From positions 496,001 through 560,000 of the forward strand of contig NC_011674.1 in the NCBI RefSeq assembly GCF_000150955.2: a stretch of 64,000 bases of DNA, written 5' to 3'. The position numbers and the translations under genes were made by a program. The notes under the pieces are model-generated. The model searched no databases and was not told the origin of the DNA. It saw only the letters and a list, made by a program, of their open reading frames with translations. The stretch's first letter is position 1. Each line of letters begins with the position of its first letter. Of this stretch, positions 9,504 to 20,186 are shown piece after piece. Source of the stretch: Phaeodactylum tricornutum CCAP 1055/1 (lineage: Eukaryota; Bacillariophyta; Bacillariophyceae; Surirellales; Neidiaceae).

Positions 9504-10550
9504 ATGAAAAAGCGACGACAAACAGCGCGGGTCGCACCAGGCTTGTTGTTTGTTGTGATCGGTTTCCGGCTGTGTGACGTCGCGGCATGGATGCCGTTGC
9601 AGTTACCTTCTCGAAAGACCACAGCGCAACTAATGGTAGGAAATTTTGGCGGAGGAAATGAAAAGGGTGCAAAGCTGTCAACCTTGCCGAGGGACGTCAA
9701 GGAAGCCGTAAAAAGTTGCCGTGAAGCGACGCAAGAAGCTCTCAAGAATCGTATAAGTCGTATGGATATTGAGTTTCCAGTGGGTGCCAAATTCAACATA
9801 GAAAAGGGCGAAGCAAGACGCAATGCAGGAGAGACTCCTACAAAGGACGAACTAGATCGATCTGACCGCGAACTTGCACGTTTATTCGTTGACATGTTCC
9901 AACCCGTGGGTGGCGATCGGATCGCTGTGGTCTTTGCGGACGTGAGTGCTGCCGACAAGGCTCGCAAAACGTGGAAGGGAGATACGACGGCAATATGCAA
10001 TATTGTCTCACTGGATCGCCGAAAATCACAGGCGAGCAAAAAGAAAAAGAAAAACTCAAAAGGTTTCGCTGCCAAGCTAGCTGCGGAGGTCGAAGGCGAA
10101 ATGGACATGTCAGGGCCGTTTCGCTTGCCAGGAAAAACGGAAGTAGCCTTGTTTGTAGCTCCCGGTCCGAAAGAGCTGATTACAGTTGAAAAGATATGTC
10201 AGGAAGTTGGTATGGAGACACTTGTCGTCCTTCTCAACGCACGGCTATCGGCAGTATCGAATTTTGGTTCGGCCGCAACAGCGGAGCTTTTCTTAGGCAA
10301 ATTTGAGTCTGTCTTCAGCTTGACGGCGGGCCCGCAAGATGCGGCGCCCGGATGTTTGCTCTATCGCGCGTATCCAGGTCGCTGGGTGGTGGCACGAAAA
10401 CCTGCGGTAGGTCAACCGAAGGCAGTATTGGAGCAGTCTGAAAAACCGACTCCGGACCAAGTACGAGTTGCTTTTGATACATTGGAATTGACAGATATTG
10501 AGAAAGGAGTTGAGAGTGCTATTGAGAACGTCGCTGGATGGTTTCGCTAG
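9504..10550 (+). CDS. Plastid-targeted DUF1995 family protein
   Basis: This is a 348-residue protein starting at the ATG at 9504, which places a signal peptide right at the N-terminus (KKRRQ followed by APGLLFVVIGF). It is followed by DVAAWMPLQ, an ASAFAP-like plastid motif with Trp at the critical position. The body matches the DUF1995 family of algae and plants, which includes proteins tied to photosystem assembly (LPA3-like). Characteristic stretches are RIAVVFADVSAADKA, GPFRLPGKTEVALFVAPGP, ETLVVLLNARL and PGCLLYRAYPGRWVVARK. A lysine-rich insert lies near residue 185. The family's biochemical role is poorly known; stroma location is inferred from the leader. Confidence 0.82.
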   Translation: MKKRRQTARVAPGLLFVVIGFRLCDVAAWMPLQLPSRKTTAQLMVGNFGGGNEKGAKLSTLPRDVKEAVKSCREATQEALKNRISRMDIEFPVGAKFNIEKGEARRNAGETPTKDELDRSDRELARLFVDMFQPVGGDRIAVVFADVSAADKARKTWKGDTTAICNIVSLDRRKSQASKKKKKNSKGFAAKLAAEVEGEMDMSGPFRLPGKTEVALFVAPGPKELITVEKICQEVGMETLVVLLNARLSAVSNFGSAATAELFLGKFESVFSLTAGPQDAAPGCLLYRAYPGRWVVARKPAVGQPKAVLEQSEKPTPDQVRVAFDTLELTDIEKGVESAIENVAGWFR

Positions 10551-10752
10551 CTCATCCGCTCGGTCTACGAAGTCTTTGCGAAACACGTACGCTAGACTTC
10601 GCTCCTTGTGATCAAACGTTGGGAATTCTAGCATCTTTGCTAACATTAAGGTAAATTCTGCTTTCAGATACTGCCAACAACATGGTTTACAGACGAAAAG
10701 GTCGCGGCATAGTCTTCTATTGCTGTGCTTCACAATCATGTGTTAGTCCATG

Positions 10753-11098
10753 AACATGCTCCTATCAAAGGCAACATGGCTCACGCGAAGTGCGGGAGTG
10801 TCTACATAGAAAGTAGAGCTGTCATTAGACGTCGATGATTTGTTCTCTTTCTAAGACAATGAATGCAGACTTTCAAGGCGTAGAGGATCCGGACAAGAAA
10901 TAACTTATGTGTTTGTATAACAACATGCATTTTTCGAAGGCAATACAGCTCGTGCGGAAGTGCGAAGGCGTCTACAAAGCAAAGCAGACCTGTCAGTAGA
11001 GGCAATCATTTGTATCTTTGAAAGACAATGGTTGAAGCCATATAGGATGTAGAGGATCCCCACAAGCTATCCCGTAAGTGTGTGGCACCAGAGCAATG
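10753..11098. repeat. Diverged tandem duplication, two ~168-bp units
   Basis: Unit 1 (about 10753-10919) and unit 2 (about 10922-11098) are direct copies with scattered substitutions. Shared words in the same order are aacatgc, aaggcaa, gaagtgcg, gtctaca, aagacaatg, tagaggatcc and acaag. The units carry no shared ORF. They occupy most of the gap between the DUF1995 and PqiA-like genes. The rest of that gap (10551-11369) shows no gene. Confidence 0.65.
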
Positions 11099-11369
11099 CC
11101 CCAATGGCCAATGACAAATTAAATGGTCGATACTTTCGCTGCCTTGTATTTTGCAATAGACACAGTACTCCTTATCCTGTCAAAATCCAATATACATTCA
11201 ACCATCAAGTCTTGTAGCCTTGATTGCGCAAGTGTGTATTTTTTTTCAGGACGGCGCTATCCATATGAAACAGATGGTCTTCGCTTCCCATAAATATAGA
11301 GGATATTAATGATCTCTACAACGTCCAGCTTGGAGCAGTTCTTGAAGCATCAACGAGGCCTTGCATTTG

Positions 11370-12777
11370 TTAAGAATTACAGTAAAGGCTCTGGTGCGCT
11401 CTTTGAAAGATGAGAGCATTTGCCAACACGCTCAAAAGGGTGCCGACCCCTAGCACCGCCAGTTCATTTAAAAGTTTGGAATCTACGGAGTAACAGGTGT
11501 CGCAGCCTGAATCAATCAGACCTTCTCCAAACGTTGGAACTTCCAGAACGGCAAAGATGGTACTGACGAAAACAACTTCCGCACAATTCCAAGCAAAGGA
11601 AATCTCCGCGAGGAATAGTATCTTACGCAACGCAGCTCCTTTCCAGGGTGCCCAAAGCAACACTGCAAATAGAATGAACGAGCCGATTGGGGCTGCCATT
11701 GCTAACGTGAACCAGATTATTTGCAACCACGTCTGCGCGCGGTCGTCTGGATGTTGGCCGGCGTCGGAAAGGTCCCGGCCAACGTCAATCAACGAGTAGT
11801 CAACGGGTGCGATCTCAAGATTGCCGCGAGAATTCAGAATGCGAAACATGCCAATGCAACAACCAGCAAAATAGATGCCCGCAGCAGCCAAAAGTAGAAA
11901 TGACATCAGCAAAGTCCGTATTGTCGCGATACCCGCAATATTCTGTAGCCCTTGCAGATTTGAAGTGATCGTTCCGTACACAATCCTTCTATGATGGAAC
12001 AAAATAGCATGCGTGCCAATCAAGCTCAGCATTGTCGCCGCAACAAATCCAAAAAATCCCCATCGTGGTGCAATCCACACCTCCAAAGTTGGACCGCCTA
12101 GGGGTATAGTTGCCCGAAAGACGACCATGATTTCAATAAACACGACAACGTCCACAAAGCTCCATTTGCCGAGTACATCTAGCAACACCAGCAATCGTTC
12201 TCTACCTCTCGCTGTTCGAAATGGCCACATCCAGGCATATAAAGAAAGCAGTAGTTTGACGTACGGCCACATAATACTTGTAACAACAATGAGAATGGCC
12301 AAGCCGTAGGATCCCAAGTTCCATAATTCTTTGACCGACGTGAAAACGGAAGCTTCCAGCAAAACCTGCTCCCGCGCTTTTGTGAAATTGTCGTTAGCGG
12401 AGGGAACAACTTTTGTCAGAGCGACGACACCGCTACCAATATCGGAGGTAAGCAGTAAGGACAACACTGCCAGTAAGTAGATCACGATACCATACCGCCA
12501 ATAGACGCTAACGGATTCGTTCCGGAAGTGCGCCGGGAATTTTTTTTCTTCTTCGAGTCCTTCTTCATCCTAGTCGAATTAAAAATGCTGTATGAGACAT
12601 ATGCATATTTTATCAGCATTTGTAGTACATCGTACATTTACGCTGTTGTAAGCCCTCGATTGTACGGCTGGCAAAGACACGTACTACTTGAGCTCGCGCC
12701 GATGCCACGCTTTGACAACTCCGAACGGAAACGTCTTGAGAGCTGCCTCTTTGTAAGTTGATGGTGTCGTGCGGCAT
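11370..12777 (-). CDS. PqiA-like multi-pass membrane protein
   Basis: The C-terminal exon (11370-12569) resembles the bacterial paraquat-inducible protein A family: SYGLAILIVVTSIMWPYVKL, then GRERLLVLLDVLGKWSFVDV, the GKWSxxDV core of PqiA. About eight membrane segments are visible. The open frame has no ATG near its hydrophobic start (only GTG at 12485) and extends upstream to a TAG acceptor. The proposed first exon is 12685-12777 (ATG at 12777), joined across a 115-nt intron (GTACGT donor, 12570-12684) in matching phase, giving 430 residues. PqiA proteins act with MCE-type lipid transfer systems in bacteria; the role in a diatom is unknown. Confidence is high for the family resemblance and moderate for exon 1. 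Confidence 0.65.
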
Positions 12778-13320
12778 GGTGAATGCACTTGACTTGACCT
12801 GAAATAGACTAGGAAAGCAGTTATGTTCGGAGATAAACCTCACTCAGCCCTCTGGATCAGAGAGAAAACGGACGGGAGTGGGTGACAGTGAATAAAATTC
12901 CCATCGATCAGCCAGGGTCAAATCTGTGCAGGACTCGTTTAGAATGACAAAATCCTGCTTTCAGGAAGATTGCGCTTATGCGTCACTTGCAATTAGGAAT
13001 TGCGTCGTTTGTGACACAAGGAATATAATCACGTCTATGTGTTTCAATACAAATGCTATGTCACTGTCGTTGAAATTTCCGATTTGTGACGTGGTTACCT
13101 AGTTTATGCTTATGATAGTATTCGTCGTTTTCCTGTTCACAGCCGCACAACTTGCCGAAATTCAACTCCGTGGACGGTGAACAGGGCAGGGCAGTCCATA
13201 CGGCCAGTATACCAAAACGCAGATGCCGGCCGACTCCAAATCGGTGTTGTTTGATTCTAACAAGGAACTTTGTCCGGACTAGCGCTTTAAAGCACGTAAG
13301 GAATGCGTACATAAATCGCA
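12778..13320. other. Divergent promoter region, no gene seen
   Basis: This region lies between the 5' ends of the PqiA-like gene and the pseudouridine synthase. It holds one GCGTCA near 12979 and one TGACGT near 13086, words resembling cAMP-response half-sites, but they are too sparse for a firm call. No gene seen. Confidence 0.35.
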
Positions 13321-14541
13321 ATGATCACACATTGGTCGCAAGCTCCAATTGTGTTTTGGATGCTGCTACATATTCTGCCGCAACATCAGCAACAACAAAC
13401 AACCCACGCCTGGTCGGCTTGTCCCTTTTCTCTCGAGCCCCACGTTCACAGCCGATCTCGTGTGAAAAGACTAGGTTTGGCAGTGTCGGACGATGAGAGC
13501 ACGTTGGTGGCGCAATTGCTGGATCATCTGTGGAAGTCGGATCCGTTCACCACGGTGGAGGCGATCATGAGCAGAGCGTTGGTGTTGGAAACCAAAAGAT
13601 CCGTCAATGACGACGGTTCGGCGTTCATTGGAGACGAGGGCAATCCCTACGATTTTTCTGAATACATTAATGGCTTTGATCTCTTATACCAAGGAGTTTT
13701 CGTCAGACCACCTCCTCTGTACTGCGCTTCGCAAGCTCGAACCCGTCGAAAGTGCAGTTTCCGACTGGATCTTGCATATTTCGGGTCCGACTTTTGCGGT
13801 TGGCAAAGACAAGCACAGTCGAAGAAGCCTTCGGTACAAAAAATTGTGGAGGATGCAATGCAGGATGCCTTGGGTTATGCGGTGAACGTTCGCGTTGCCG
13901 GTCGTACCGACGCTGGTGTTCACGCTCTCGGTCAAATCGGGCGAGTCCGAACTTTTCCCAATGTGACAGCGGCCGATTTGCAGGAAATCCTCAGCTCAGC
14001 CTCAAAACGACACCGACCCGACATGCGTTGGAAGTGCTGGAGCGTTGTAGCCGTTGATGAAAAATTCCATCCAACATTTGGTACCACGTCACGGTCGTAC
14101 CTATACATGATCGATACTACTAGGTTGGAAAATATTGTTCCTCAAGCGGACTCGGAGCAGTTGGCCGATCGCATGGACAGAAAACTGCACCACATACAAG
14201 GACGGTCCCTAGATTTTGTGGGATTAAGCTACGGAAAAGTTGTTACCGAAACAACTCATTGTACGCTTCACCGCGCCAAAGCCCGCGTCACGAAAGTGGG
14301 AGGATCCGAGGTTTTGGTTGTTGAGCTCACAGGAGATAGATTCTTACGTCGCATGGTCCGTATACTGGTGGCTACCGCTTTGATTGAAGTCGTCCGACAA
14401 CCCACCGATGATGAATCGCTTTTGGGCATTGTTCAAAGTAGGGATCGGGGCTTGGCCGCTCCTCCAGCTCCGGCCGCTGGATTAATTTTTCTGACTTGCG
14501 ATTTGTCGCAAGGCTCAAAAGTAAGTGCAACGGGATCATAG
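13321..14541 (+). CDS. TruA-type tRNA pseudouridine synthase
   Basis: This 406-residue protein contains the TruA/PUS catalytic fold, which converts uridine to pseudouridine in tRNA (positions 38-40 for TruA and Pus3; other sites for Pus1). The domain begins near residue 140 with RLDLAYFGSDFCGWQRQ, the family's YxGxxFxGWQ motif. VAGRTDAGVHALGQ follows, with the catalytic Asp at residue 197. Near the end, LTGDRFLRRMVRILVA is the conserved FLRxMVR helix. About 135 residues precede the core and are Gln/His-rich at first; they may include an organelle leader. A TTACTGTTAGC word lies 22 bases past the stop. Confidence 0.88.
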   Translation: MITHWSQAPIVFWMLLHILPQHQQQQTTHAWSACPFSLEPHVHSRSRVKRLGLAVSDDESTLVAQLLDHLWKSDPFTTVEAIMSRALVLETKRSVNDDGSAFIGDEGNPYDFSEYINGFDLLYQGVFVRPPPLYCASQARTRRKCSFRLDLAYFGSDFCGWQRQAQSKKPSVQKIVEDAMQDALGYAVNVRVAGRTDAGVHALGQIGRVRTFPNVTAADLQEILSSASKRHRPDMRWKCWSVVAVDEKFHPTFGTTSRSYLYMIDTTRLENIVPQADSEQLADRMDRKLHHIQGRSLDFVGLSYGKVVTETTHCTLHRAKARVTKVGGSEVLVVELTGDRFLRRMVRILVATALIEVVRQPTDDESLLGIVQSRDRGLAAPPAPAAGLIFLTCDLSQGSKVSATGS

Positions 14542-14918
14542 CTGTGAGAAATTAAACACACCTTACTGTTAGCTGCCATTGGCACTATCATTGCCTACAT
14601 TTGCATTGTGGCTTGTAAATGCATTCACGGACAGCTTCCTACAGCGCTTTCGATTTCTCGAGCTGGTGGAAGGTACGGTATTTCCATTTTACAGTAGGAT
14701 AGTTTGGCGCGAACATCTCGGCACGGATTTATTGTGGAGCAATGTATTGTGTCGATTCGCGGTCTGTGTTGAGCGAGACCTCTTGACGAAAAAAAATCGA
14801 CAATGGTTACAATTCTACTAGGCATCCTGAGACTTGTGGTACGCCGCCATGCTTTGGCATAGGAGCTCGCCTTCTGAAGGGCAGTCTTCTTCCTGATCCT
14901 TATGTATATGACGACAAC
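14542..14918. other. Intergenic, no gene seen
   Basis: Contains the 3'-end motif TTACTGTTAGC at 14563-14573, just past the TruA-type gene. Otherwise only short ORFs. It probably includes the promoter of MscS-like copy A. Confidence 0.4.
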
Positions 14919-17900
14919 ATGGTGAAAGCTTCCGGTACTGTAGCATATTCTGACGACGATCCTCACATCGTTAAACCTAAATCTATCCTACGAAGCTCGT
15001 CCGTTTCCGAGCACGGGAAGGCTGCTGCAGTTGAAGCTGGTGGCAGCAGTTCTCTGCCGAACTCATTTGAACTGAGTCAGGTATTGAATCCTCCTTCCAA
15101 TGTGCCTGAGGTTGGTCGGTAAGGGAAACAACATACAGCTCTACGCTTCAATCATTTTTGATGGAAGCTCATTCTTCCCTTTTGTTTTCCTTCAAACACA
15201 GGAATCGTGCAATATCATGGGATTTGAAATTTAGTGGTGGTTTGCAGCATGCAGAATCATTCAATGATGACATATCACAAGTAACAGAGAACGATAGGAT
15301 GACAGTAAAATGTTTATTGAAAGGTTATACTTTCGAGGACGAAGCGGTAAGCCCACAGCTCTCGCCTGAAGGATTTTTGCTAAACATGGCTTAAAATTGA
15401 CACCACAAACGGTTTCTCTCCCTAGGAAACATACATACAACGTTCGCTCGACGAAACACCGTCCAATACTGTTGTACAAGGCAGCGCTGCCATATTCAAT
15501 GGAATTTCTGATGAGCAGGCAGAGCTCTTCATTGCTCGGGAACGAAATTCTGGGTCTGTGACGAACATCGAGTTGAAGCCAAGAACATCCGAAAATCTAT
15601 GGAGGCTAGCCGCGGATATGAGACAAATGCAACACAGTGAAGGCGGTTCCGATGAAAGCTTGTTGGGATTGTCTACCACATTTGAAGAGCAGGAGGGTGC
15701 TACCGACGCAGATCGTTTCGTCAACAATGCTGCAATTCTGACGCAACGAAGCAAATCAACGCGAACCCTGGGATGCGCGTCGGTAAGCGAGGCAGCAGGC
15801 GATCCTTCTAATATAAACTCCAAAAAACGATGGGGTCAGGTGAAGGCCGTCGTCAACTTCAACGGCGCCTTAAACAAGCCGGGGAAGAATGCCGATGCTA
15901 ACCCAGAAGTTGGCAGAGCCCCGCATGCCGAGGAAGCAGATGAGAGAGCGAAAAGAACGTACAGCGACCGCTCAGAATGTCGTTCTTTGAGAGATTCTTG
16001 CTTCAGGCCCGATACAAAAGCCGATTTTCATGTCTTTCAAGAATGGATAAAGATAGGAAAACGAAGTGCGTTGGCCTATACCAAGTTCGTTGCCCTAGGA
16101 TTCGTTCTTCCGTGCATGCTCGCCGCCGCGCTCTTGTACTACGTGCTTGGCAACCCACCATGTGGTACAGAAGAGGAATGCATTGAGTCCCAAAAGGTAT
16201 TCCATCAGTTGCCTAATGCCACGGTGACGGATGGCGATGGTTCAGGAAGGGGTATTGACTTGATTGGATCTTTTTTTAGAAGAGAGAGATCAAGGAAAGC
16301 TAGTGTTTCCTGGTGGCTTCTCTTTGTTGGTGTGCGCCAAGTCTTGACTTTCTCAGGAGCAAGGGCAACGCAAGCGTTCGTAGTTGATTTTATCGCGCTC
16401 CGAACTCGCCTTCCGGCTCGAATGTTTGGACCGCACCTTGCTTTATGGACAATTCAGTCGAAAGGCTGGCCATTCCTTCTATTCTGGTGGGCCGTATACG
16501 ATCTATTGTTCCTGTACGGAAATCACGAATTTGCCCGCCACTGGTAAGATTGCTTTGCTTTATCAATGGTAGCTATATTACGATGCCAATTGTTTCGTCA
16601 CTTACTGTATCTTCCTTTCAGGTTATTCTTTCAAATGTCGATTGACCTTTTCAACAAGAACAACTCCTCTGGTGAAGTGACGTCAGACAAGACTTATCTT
16701 GCCCTGTTGTTGACGGCTGCATGTCTTGGTGTTGCTGTCACTGCAAAGAGATTCTGGCTGGGGCTATTTTTAGGGCGCCAAACGTTTGACCACTATGCAG
16801 AAAAATTGGCTGATACCATGCGCAACTCAATCATGATAGGCGAGATCGCTACATTAGCTAGAGATGTGAAGAAATACAAATTTAAATGGGCGATCACGAC
16901 CGTGATTCCGTGGCATACGAAAGACTATGGCAACAGACCACGGAGGCATCGGTTGAGTCGGACGTACCTTCAGCAAGTCAGAGGACGATACCTGGAGTTA
17001 TCGACTTCACTGAATCTCAGCGCGCTACGATAGGGCATGCATTGGGGGCTTGGGAAGAGCCCAAGGTTTTTGGGAAAAAGGAGGTAAGGTGGTGTGCTAC
17101 CGTGTACAACTCTGCATCTAGTTAATACTCACGGGTGTAATCGCAATCAGGAGGGGATCGGGATCGATGCAATTATACAATTTCGCCAATCTTTGTCGTG
17201 CCTGAACTCGCAATTTCCTTTCTCCGTTGCCTTCGGAAAAGCAGATTCCCGTGACGGTTGTGTAACTTCGGCTTTTGACGTCTACCGTGATCTATTGACA
17301 TGTAGTCCTGAACATACTGAGTTAAACTTTGATATCTTGGCGCTTATCGCTGTCGAACCGGACGGTTTGCTCAATGAAGCAAAGCTGCTGGAAATTGTAA
17401 AGCTCTTTCGTCCAGATCGGGAAGGTAATTTATCGTTGATTGATTTTGTTAAATCCGTCGATTCTGTCTACAAGTAAATGAGGCTTCTCCGAGCATCCGT
17501 GGCTAGCTCCTCGAGGATAGACGGCGCGTTTGAGAAAGTGATCAACATTGGCTTTTATTCCAGTGTGGGGTGTATTGTTTTGTATGCCGTCGGCGTTGAT
17601 CCATTCGTATTGTTTGGAAGCGTTTCAGCTTTTGTCCTTGCATTTGCGTTCATGTTTCGGGATGCGGCATCGAAGTACTTTGAAGGACTGCTATTAATAT
17701 TGGTGCGTGCGTGCTTAACTTACATACCACTTTGCTAGGGCCCTTTGGGTACAGAAACCTCACTCTTGCATCGCTGTCTAACCTCAGGTCCGACGCCCGT
17801 TTGACATCGGCGACCGTGTCCATGTAAGTGATGTAGAAAAGGATACCTGCACAACCGGGTCAGCCACTTGGTTCGTCAAGGACGTCGATTTGTTCACCAC

Positions 17901-18453
17901 GACTATGATCTTGGCTGCATCGAATGAAGTCGCAACTTATTCGAACGGGTCTCTAGCCAGCAGTAGAATTATCAACTGGGAAAGATCGCGACAAGCAATT
18001 TTGAGCTTCTTGCTCAAGTTTCCCCTTCACACGCCATATGCTAAACTCGGTAGCTATCGAGCGGCGCTGGAGCATTTTGTACAAAACCGACCACGCGAAT
18101 GGATTGGCTTTACGGCCTTTCGTGTTACTCGTGTGGAGGTGGACTGTGGTTTCGTCGAATACAACGTCGTGCTACAACACCGCGATTCCTGGCAGCAAGC
18201 AAAAGTGCTAAAAACAAGCTTGGCTGACGTGGCCAGCTTTGCGTTGGAAGTCTCGAAGGCTATGGGAATACAGTACCGTGCACCGCCGCGATCCGTTGAA
18301 TTGACTTATCATCAGCCTCTGTCCAGGGAAAGTCATGGCTCACCCAGTATCGCATCAGACTGGACTGACCTGTGGGCAGCGGGTGACGAGGATGACTCGA
18401 AGGAAGAGAAAAGTATAAACTCTCTGGATGTCATGTTTGGAATCGAGAAGTGA
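14919..18453 (+). pseudogene. MscS-like channel copy A, disrupted
   Basis: This is the only plus-strand member of the four-gene MscS family. The exons fitted to paralogues are 14919-15118, 15202-15346, 15426-16543, 16622-17083, 17151-17702 and 17788-18453, all with GT-AG ends. The layout is a disordered N-terminus with RAISWD, a LAADMRQMQ segment, membrane helices (VALGFVLPCMLAAALLYYVL onwards), TAKRFWLGLFLGRQTFDHY, a degenerate EF-hand pair (VEPDGLLNEA, RPDREGNLSLIDF), and an MscS pore with RRPFDIGDRVHVSD. Two lesions stand out against copies B and C. One base is missing near 16882, so the frame shifts between KKYKF and MGDHDRDSVAY. A TAA at 17475-17477 replaces the Glu of SVYKELRLL. Exon lengths sum to 3143 nt, one short of a multiple of three. 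Either this copy is decaying or the sequence has errors here; a 33-nt splice could skip the stop but would be implausibly short. Confidence 0.65.
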
Positions 18454-18534
18454 TTTTAGAAATAGAGGAACTGTCAATGAAAATATGAAACACCAACAAC
18501 TTTATTATTGATTGTGAAAAAGGCAAAATTCTGT

Positions 18535-18548
18535 AATTAACTGTAAAG
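18535..18548 (-). terminator. 3'-end motif variant (TTTACAGTTAATTA)
   Basis: Read on the minus strand, a TTTACAGTTAA word lies a few bases past the stop of the dehydrogenase. It is a variant of the TACTGTTAG word seen after other genes. Weak. Confidence 0.2.
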
Positions 18549-18552
18549 GGTA

Positions 18553-19530
18553 TCACGCTTGGCTCTTTCTGTTTTCACTCGCCGCTTTTACATATTCTGT
18601 GAATTTGTCCTTGTAGGCTGGATGCCAACGCGAAAGAGGTGGCCGATTGTGGGTTACATCCTGCATGGTCCAAGTCATGCGCATATTGTCCGTTTCCCGA
18701 TCCACGTCATTGTCGGGGCAAATTACGTAAAATCGATCCGCATCAATTTCTTGAATGGCAAAGTCGATGACTTGCGAGGGCATCCAAGCGCCACTTGCCG
18801 GTTTCTCTTCGTGGAATGATACGGAGGACACAGCAAAGTCTTGACCTTGCTGAGATGCCTTGTGCTGCTGTGCCTTGAGAAGAATACTCGTGTTGACCCA
18901 TCCAGGAACCAAGAGTGCCGCTCGCAACTTTCCCACGCCTTCCATTCGCTCCTGCATGAATTCATGTTCGAGTCCTTCCGTGTAAGCTTTCAGAGCCGCT
19001 TTGCTGATATTATAAGTTAGATTTCCCGGCGGCATGGTAATGCCTTGTTTACTGCCCGTATTGATCACCATACCTGGTTGGTCGGACGCCTTCATTTTGG
19101 GCACAAACGCCACACATCCGTGTATGGGCCCGTACGTATTGACGCTCAGCACACGTTGTACCGTCGTCATGTCGGTCAAAGCACCTCCTCCTAGTCCAAT
19201 ACCGGCATTGTTCATGAGAATGTGGGTTGCCCCGTTCCGGGCAAAGACGGCAGTCGCCAACTCTTGTACGGCAATTTCGTCGGCGACGTCCACCACACGA
19301 GCATGAATTTGCGTCGAGTTCCCGTCCGATCCGACGGCGGCAGCAGATTGGGACTGTTGTACCAGTTGGTGCGCCAACCCGAGCTCGGCTTCATCCACAT
19401 CCACCATCCATACCGTCATGCCGGATTGGGCAAACCGGAGACAGGCCGCCCGACCGATACCCGAGCTTGCCCCCGTCACTACCGCCACATTACCCGGCTT
19501 GATCAATTCGGACAGCGTAATCTTGGTTTC

Positions 19531-19533
<3 letters not shown>
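18553..19533 (-). CDS. Short-chain dehydrogenase/reductase (classical SDR)
   Basis: This is a 326-residue NAD(P)-dependent oxidoreductase of the classical SDR family. Its Rossmann glycine motif, VTGASSGIG, is at residues 19-27 and is followed by an acidic VDVDEAE patch that favours NAD(H). NNAGIG marks the cofactor-side strand, and the active-site YNISK carries Tyr and Lys, with NTGSKQG supplying the Ser. The C-terminal 90 residues, ending HPAYKDKFTEYVKAASE, are longer than the minimal fold and may shape the substrate site. The substrate is unknown. The ATG is fixed by the (CAA)n run that abuts it on the 5' side. It is convergent with MscS-like copy A. Confidence 0.88.

Positions 19534-19587
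<54 letters not shown>
19534..19587. repeat. Trinucleotide microsatellite (GTT)18 / (CAA)18
   Basis: About 18 uninterrupted copies of TTG on the plus strand, which is CAA in the sense of the dehydrogenase mRNA. They directly abut the ATG at 19531-19533. The run therefore lies in the 5' leader and would form an unstructured CAA-rich stretch just before the start codon. Confidence 0.9.
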
Positions 19588-20186
19588 ACTACTAGTAGCA
19601 GAGTCGCTCGATGGGAAGGATGGCGTTCTCTAGTGGGAATTGGCAGAAAAGGGAGTGTTCTTCCACACCCAAACCACGGAGCACGGGAATTACCCTTACA
19701 GTCAACTGTAAATCTCGGGCGAGTGAAAAGTGAATACGTAAAATGTACGACACCGACGTTCCCGACCAAAACCCCACCCTGCGCGGGGTCCTTTCCGGGT
19801 AGGGGAGGTCCCACGAGAATTCCAATCACTGGCGCGACCTTCTCCGATGCGTTGGACATAGGATTGGTTCGGCGTTGGCGTAAGTACGACCCAAAATACG
19901 TAATACGATTACCGTAACCGGGGACACACGCATAATTACAGCGTTTGGGCGATATGTATGTATCGTGCGTTGACTTTTTCGTTTAGATATATTTATCACG
20001 AGCTAAAACCTCGTCACTGCCACATCTCGCGCTCGTGCTCTCGCGCGACCCCCCCCCTCCCCAATCCCTCACTCCCACAAGTTCGTCGTGACAATACAGG
20101 CACAAAATTTCCGCATTGACTGTGAGACAACCGATTTCGAGAGGGGGGGTATCGTCACGAATCTCCAAGATTTCGTCCGCACAATC
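19588..20186. other. Divergent promoter region, no gene seen
   Basis: This region lies between the dehydrogenase (minus) and the methyltransferase (plus). It includes a pyrimidine-rich tract at about 20048-20060. No convincing gene. The frame of the next gene extends back through it only with a GTG start. Confidence 0.4.

Noticed and set aside
9500-10108. 202-codon ORF antisense to the DUF1995 gene
   Set aside because: Mirror frame of a well-supported plastid protein; Phe/Ser-rich shadow composition.
17476-17509. 33-nt GT-AG segment that would skip the stop in MscS copy A
   Set aside because: It keeps frame but is far shorter than any intron in the window and would delete the conserved ELRLLRAS segment.
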